Positions 52,945 to 56,662 of a DNA stretch of 56,662 nt are shown piece by piece (position 1 is the first letter of the stretch; every line of letters starts with the position of its first letter). The notes beneath the pieces are model-generated. The model was not told where the DNA came from. It made no database searches and saw only the letters and a list, made by a program, of their open reading frames with translations. The position numbers were made by a program, and so were the translations under genes. Origin of the DNA: Acidobacteriota bacterium (GTDB lineage Bacteria > Acidobacteriota > Vicinamibacteria > Vicinamibacterales > SCN-69-37); assembly GCA_009694745.1 (NCBI GenBank), contig SHUF01000013.1, positions 1 through 56,662 of the forward strand, in the 5' to 3' direction.

Positions 52945-53488
52945 CCGCCAGCACCCGCCGCGCACCCACATACCGCGAGGTCCAGTACGACGATCGCATC
53001 TGCTCGATACGCACCACGCCTGATGCGGCGGGCGCGTGCACAAACTCAACGCCACTGATCGCCAATCCGACGTGCGAGGGGCCGGGTGAGACGGTGGAGA
53101 AGAACACCAGGTCACCGGCGCGCACATTGCGCAGGTCCACGAAAGTGCCGAGCGCATACTGCTCGGTGGCGGTGCGGGGCGCCGGCAGTGCATGTTGGGC
53201 CAGGACGTATTGGACGAACCCGCTGCAGTCAAATCCGGTCACCGGGCTGTCGCCGCCCCAGAGGTACGGCACGCCCTGGAATCGCAACGCTGTTCTCAGT
53301 AACGCACCCGCCACCGGGTTCAGCGGAGCCGGCGCGGCAGGCCTGATCGCAGCCGGTGATTTCACGCTGGGAAACGGTGACGGGTAGGCGCCCGCTTGTG
53401 TCATCGCCCGCGCGGCACAGACCGATGACGTCATCGCCAGCAGCAGTACCAGGCCGGCCCGCGAGGCGCGGTTCACGCTTTCCATCAT
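52916..53488 (-). CDS. Secreted NlpC/P60 cell-wall peptidase
   Basis: Encodes about 190 residues from ATG 53488 (further in-frame ATG at 53521 and 53485). A signal peptide-like start (RAGLVLLLAMTSSVCA) precedes a Pro/Ala-rich linker and a C40 domain: GFDCSGFVQYV with the catalytic Cys, a His in GPSHVGLAI, and FVHAPAASGVV. The family cuts D-Glu-mDAP or related bonds in peptidoglycan. It converges on mtgA, another cell wall gene. Confidence 0.88.
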   Translation of the reverse strand: MMESVNRASRAGLVLLLAMTSSVCAARAMTQAGAYPSPFPSVKSPAAIRPAAPAPLNPVAGALLRTALRFQGVPYLWGGDSPVTGFDCSGFVQYVLAQHALPAPRTATEQYALGTFVDLRNVRAGDLVFFSTVSPGPSHVGLAISGVEFVHAPAASGVVRIEQMRSSYWTSRYVGARRVLAATPSPSSTE

Positions 53489-53597
53489 CGCCGTATCGGC
53501 CGTAGAGAGACCGGCCACCATGGCATCGCTCTAACCTGCTGAAAACGTTGATGTTACCTCCCGTCACCGCTTGACACCGCGTCCCACCTGACCGACA

Positions 53598-54149
53598 ATG
53601 AGCGCCAGTACCGTCATGGAACAGACGCTGTTGCTCAACGCCACCTACGAACCCTTGCGGGTCGTTCACTGGCAAAAAGCGATCACGCTTTGGTGTCAGG
53701 GCAAGGTCGAGATCGTCTCGGTGTACGACCGCGAAATCCGCGCCGTCACATTCAGCATGAAGCTGCCGTCGGTGATTCGTCTCCTTCGCCGGATTCGGGT
53801 GCGGCGCCGGTTGGACTACGTGCCGTTTTCACGCGCCAATATCTATGCGCGCGATGATCATCGCTGCCAGTATTGCGGTGCCGTGTTCCCGACGGCCGAA
53901 CTGACGTTTGACCACGTCGTACCGGTCGCGCAGGGCGGCCGCAAGGACTGGGAAAACATTGTGACGTGCTGCATCACCTGCAACCGGCGCAAGGGGGGTC
54001 GCACGCCGGCCCAGGCGCATCTGCACTTGATTCGACCACCCAGACGACCCGATAAGGCTCCGGCGATTCGCATCACGTTCGGCTTGCGGAACGCGCCCGA
54101 GAGCTGGCGCGACTACGTCTACTGGAATGTCGAATTGGACGACGTGTAG
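53598..54149 (+). CDS. HNH endonuclease-domain protein
   Basis: Encodes 183 residues (ATG 53598; 53616 is also likely, since homologues open METTLVLN or alike). Residues 1-90 match the typical front of this family (NATYEPLRVVHWQKAITLWC; YDREIRAVTF). The HNH zinc finger is CQYC and TFDHVVPVAQGGRKDWENIV with CITCNRRKG. The group is widespread in bacteria; its cleavage target is unknown and it is not linked to a restriction methylase here. Confidence 0.88.
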   Translation: MSASTVMEQTLLLNATYEPLRVVHWQKAITLWCQGKVEIVSVYDREIRAVTFSMKLPSVIRLLRRIRVRRRLDYVPFSRANIYARDDHRCQYCGAVFPTAELTFDHVVPVAQGGRKDWENIVTCCITCNRRKGGRTPAQAHLHLIRPPRRPDKAPAIRITFGLRNAPESWRDYVYWNVELDDV

Positions 54150-54152
54150 TTC

Positions 54153-55157
54153 GTGTCGGTGCTGACCTCACTCCGCCCGAGGGCCGCAGTACCCGGCGGA
54201 CGGGTCACGTTGCTGGGTACTGATCTCCCGATTCCACCCGACGGGACTCCGGACGTCACCATCGGCGGCGTGAAGAGCCGCGTCGTGTTTGCGTCTCGCC
54301 GTTCCATCGACGTGCTGGTGCCGGCCGACGCAGCGGGGGGCGCATTGCCGGTGCACGTCGCTGACGTGGCGGAAGGCGCGCTGGCGCTCGACGTCGCGAT
54401 CGTGTTGGTGAGTGGCGTCCATCAGGTCGATAGCCCGCTCTGTGCCGCGGACGGCGCGGTGTACTTCACCCATAGCGGCACTCGTGGCGCGAAGGCTCCG
54501 GTGCCACTCGGCCGGCTGAATCCCGACGGCACGCAGGATGCGATGGCGGTCGACATCGCCAACCCCACGTCGCTGGCCCTGGGGGCCGATGGCACTGTCT
54601 ATGTGTCCAGCCGCTTCGAGGGGCGGGTCTACCAGCTCAGTCGGGATGGCTGCGCCGAACTGTACGCCACCGATCTCGGCGTCGCGACCGGCCTGGCGTG
54701 CGGCGCCGACGGCACCCTCTATGTCGGCGATCGCACCGGCACCATCTTCCGGATCAGCGCCGGCAAGTCGGGCGAGTCCACGCGTCATGTGGAGCCATAC
54801 GCGACGATTCCGGCGAGCGTGGCGGCGTTTCACCTTGCGATGGGGCCCGATGGATGCCTGTATGTCACGGGGCCCACGCTTGCGGCACACGATGTGGTCT
54901 ACCGCGTGACCCTCGAACGCGAAGTGCAGGTGGTGTGCGAAGGGTTCGGGCGCCCGCAGGGGCTCGCGTTTGACGCGTCGGGCATGCTCTTTGTAGCCGA
55001 CGCGCTAGCCGGCGGCTCGGGGCTCTATCGCGTGGACGTGCGCGCCACAACGCCCATCGCCGAACTGGTGATTGCGGCGCCGCACCTGGTCGGCGTAGCC
55101 TTTGACGCGCAGGGCCGACTGTTGGTGTCGTCGAGCGACACCATCTATCGGATGTGA
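54153..55157 (+). CDS. IPT/TIG and beta-propeller (SMP-30/NHL-like) protein
   Basis: Encodes 334 residues from GTG 54153, 3 bases after the HNH stop. The first about 80 residues read like an IPT/TIG immunoglobulin-like module (RPRAAVPGGRVTLLGTDLP; VTIGGVKSRVVFASRRSIDVL). The rest is a propeller with repeats LALGADGTVYVSS, LACGADGTLYVGD, LAFDASGMLFVAD and VAFDAQGRLLVSS, as in SMP-30/gluconolactonase-like and NHL proteins. No signal peptide is seen. Substrate or partner unknown. Confidence 0.82.
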   Translation: MSVLTSLRPRAAVPGGRVTLLGTDLPIPPDGTPDVTIGGVKSRVVFASRRSIDVLVPADAAGGALPVHVADVAEGALALDVAIVLVSGVHQVDSPLCAADGAVYFTHSGTRGAKAPVPLGRLNPDGTQDAMAVDIANPTSLALGADGTVYVSSRFEGRVYQLSRDGCAELYATDLGVATGLACGADGTLYVGDRTGTIFRISAGKSGESTRHVEPYATIPASVAAFHLAMGPDGCLYVTGPTLAAHDVVYRVTLEREVQVVCEGFGRPQGLAFDASGMLFVADALAGGSGLYRVDVRATTPIAELVIAAPHLVGVAFDAQGRLLVSSSDTIYRM

Positions 55158-55186
55158 GACAGTCTCGCAACATTGTCGGAGGTCGA

Positions 55187-56662
55187 ATGCAGATATTTCG
55201 AGTGAAGCCGCTTGCAGCGGTGTCGAGCGACGAAGCCAGCGATGGCCAGTCGCTCAAGCGTGTGCTCGGCGCGGGCGATCTGATCATGCTGGCCATCGGC
55301 GCGGTGATCGGTGCCGGCATCTTTGGCGCGATCGGAACAGCGGCCGCCGGGCAGCTGGGGCCCAATGGAGAAGTCGTGCGCTACGGCGCGGGTCCGGCCC
55401 TGATCTTTTCGTTCCTGTTGCTCGGCGGCGTCTGCGCCTTCGCGGCCCTGTGCTACGCAGAACTTGCGGTGATGATTCCCCAGGCCGGCAGTGCGTACGC
55501 GTACACCTACGCGACTCTGGGCGAACTGGTCGCCTGGATGATCGGCTGGGACCTGATTCTGGAATACGCCGTCGGCAACATCGCGGTCGCGATCTCCTGG
55601 AGCGACTATTTCATGTCGTTGCTGCGCGGGATTGGCATCGACCTGCCGGCGTGGCTGACCACTGGCTACCGGACGGCGGCGTTGAGCACCGTGCCTGAGA
55701 TTCGCGGTCTGCTTGACACAGCCCCACGCCTGATGGGAGTGCCGGTGTTGATCAATCTGCCGGCCTTCGGCATCGTCATGCTCGTGACCTGGCTGTTGCT
55801 GCGAGGCGTCAAGGAAACGTCGCGTGTCAATAACGTCATGGTGTGGATCAAACTTGCCGCGTTGGCCCTGTTCATCGGCGTCGGCGTGATGAACATCGAC
55901 ACCGCCAACTACGTGCCGTTTGCGCCAAACGGCTTCACCGGCATCCATCAGGGTGCCGCCATCGTGTTTTTTGCGTACATCGGCTTCGACGCCATTTCAA
56001 CCGCTGCAGAGGAAACGAAGAATCCCCAGCGGAATCTGCCCATCGGCATCCTGGGCGGACTGGCGATTTGCACGGTCATCTACGTGGTCGTCGGCGCGGT
56101 ACTCACCGGGTTGGTCCCGTATCAGCAGCTCGCCGCAGCCGACCCGCTGGCATACGCGCTCAACGCCGCTGGATTCGAGCGCGTGGGTTGGATCGTCGCC
56201 CTTGGCGCAGCCGTGTCGATGACCGCGGTGCTTCTTGTCTTTCAATACGGCCAGCCGCGTATCTTCTTTTCGATGGCGCGTGACGGACTGCTCCCGAAGG
56301 CCCTTGCCAGGCTCGATGCGAGAACGAAGGTGCCCTACATGACCACGGTGATGACGGGGCTCGTGGTGGCCGTGCTGGCCATGTTCGGTGACGCCGCTGA
56401 AACGTACGACCTCACGAATATCGGTACCTTGTTCGCGTTTGCCCTGGTGTGTGGCGGTGTATTGATCCTCCGCGTCAGGGAACCCAACCGCCCGAGGCCC
56501 TTCAAGGTGCCCTTCGTCTGGGTGCTCGCTCCCGCAGGCGTGGCGGCCTGCCTCTTCGTGATGGCTGGTCTTCCGGTGCAGGCGTGGGAGCGCTTCGGCG
56601 TATGGCTGCTGATTGGGTTGGTGATCTACCTAGGCTACGGATACCGCCACAGTCATCTCAGG
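55187..56662 (+). CDS. APC-family amino acid permease (reaches window edge)
   Basis: ATG 55187 follows GGAGG (55178-55182) at 4 bases and the frame is open to the right edge, 492 codons. It is an APC/CAT-type amino-acid transporter: LKRVLGAGDLIMLAIGAVIG, GAGIFGAIGTAAAG, AELAVMIPQAGSAYAYTYAT, FFAYIGFDAISTAAEETKNP, PRIFFSMARDGLLP. About 12-13 helices are visible. It ends near YGYRHSHLR, close to the usual C-terminus, so only a few residues should be missing. It probably imports cationic or branched-chain amino acids. Confidence 0.92.
   Translation, partial: MQIFRVKPLAAVSSDEASDGQSLKRVLGAGDLIMLAIGAVIGAGIFGAIGTAAAGQLGPNGEVVRYGAGPALIFSFLLLGGVCAFAALCYAELAVMIPQAGSAYAYTYATLGELVAWMIGWDLILEYAVGNIAVAISWSDYFMSLLRGIGIDLPAWLTTGYRTAALSTVPEIRGLLDTAPRLMGVPVLINLPAFGIVMLVTWLLLRGVKETSRVNNVMVWIKLAALALFIGVGVMNIDTANYVPFAPNGFTGIHQGAAIVFFAYIGFDAISTAAEETKNPQRNLPIGILGGLAICTVIYVVVGAVLTGLVPYQQLAAADPLAYALNAAGFERVGWIVALGAAVSMTAVLLVFQYGQPRIFFSMARDGLLPKALARLDARTKVPYMTTVMTGLVVAVLAMFGDAAETYDLTNIGTLFAFALVCGGVLILRVREPNRPRPFKVPFVWVLAPAGVAACLFVMAGLPVQAWERFGVWLLIGLVIYLGYGYRHSHLR

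Overview
The window reads as a high-GC chromosomal segment from an Acidobacteriota-like bacterium, probably Vicinamibacteria (subgroup 6). This is an inference from gene content, not from a marker gene. Typical traits are a Ser/Thr kinase fused to PEGA, formylglycine-generating-enzyme-like and hydrolase domains, BNR/Asp-box and PQQ-type propeller proteins, TPR proteins, S9, M19 and amidase enzymes carrying Gly/Arg-rich inserts, a SAM-I riboswitch and a c-di-AMP riboswitch. Genes lie on both strands in short operons with tiny gaps. I see no rRNA, tRNA, IS element, prophage or CRISPR array, so this is mostly core chromosome with some decaying loci.

Layout. 0-9 kb: small membrane protein, a gene-tail remnant, PQQ propeller, class I aminotransferase, the multidomain kinase, a secreted BNR protein. 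9-16 kb: thioredoxin-2-like gene with an in-frame stop, a frameshifted conserved gene, TPR protein, methyltransferase, small membrane protein, PA-IL-like secreted protein, then a cupin / SDR / YjbQ-like operon. 17-21 kb: ppk1 diverging from a kup potassium transporter that is preceded by a c-di-AMP (ydaO-type) riboswitch. 21-28 kb: serine hydrolase, argG, a remnant of a ba3-type oxidase operon, ada, an XRE-cupin regulator, fasciclin protein. 28-33 kb: a small operon with a VOC protein, then a promoter, SAM-I riboswitch and a homoserine dehydrogenase / aspartokinase / cystathionine gamma-synthase operon. 33-46 kb: TPR lipoprotein, cyclophilin, Tat amidase, a triple-RidA / MATE / YfiT operon, S9 peptidase, ispG. 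46-56 kb: DinB protein, M19 dipeptidase, remnant tails, a DHDPS-like / class V aminotransferase / M48 / MtgA run, NlpC/P60, HNH, IPT-propeller and an APC permease that reaches the right edge.

The most interesting items are: (1) one polypeptide with three tandem RidA domains, a possible single-chain version of the RidA trimer, coupled to a MATE exporter and a YfiT-type thiol transferase; (2) a c-di-AMP riboswitch on kup; (3) a SAM-I riboswitch unit whose promoter -35 lies inside an inverted repeat; (4) four otherwise well-preserved genes that each carry one single-base lesion (two nonsense, two frameshifts), which points to either recent decay or consensus errors; (5) a YjbQ-type domain with a 200-residue extension of unknown function; (6) a truncated ba3-oxidase subunit II.
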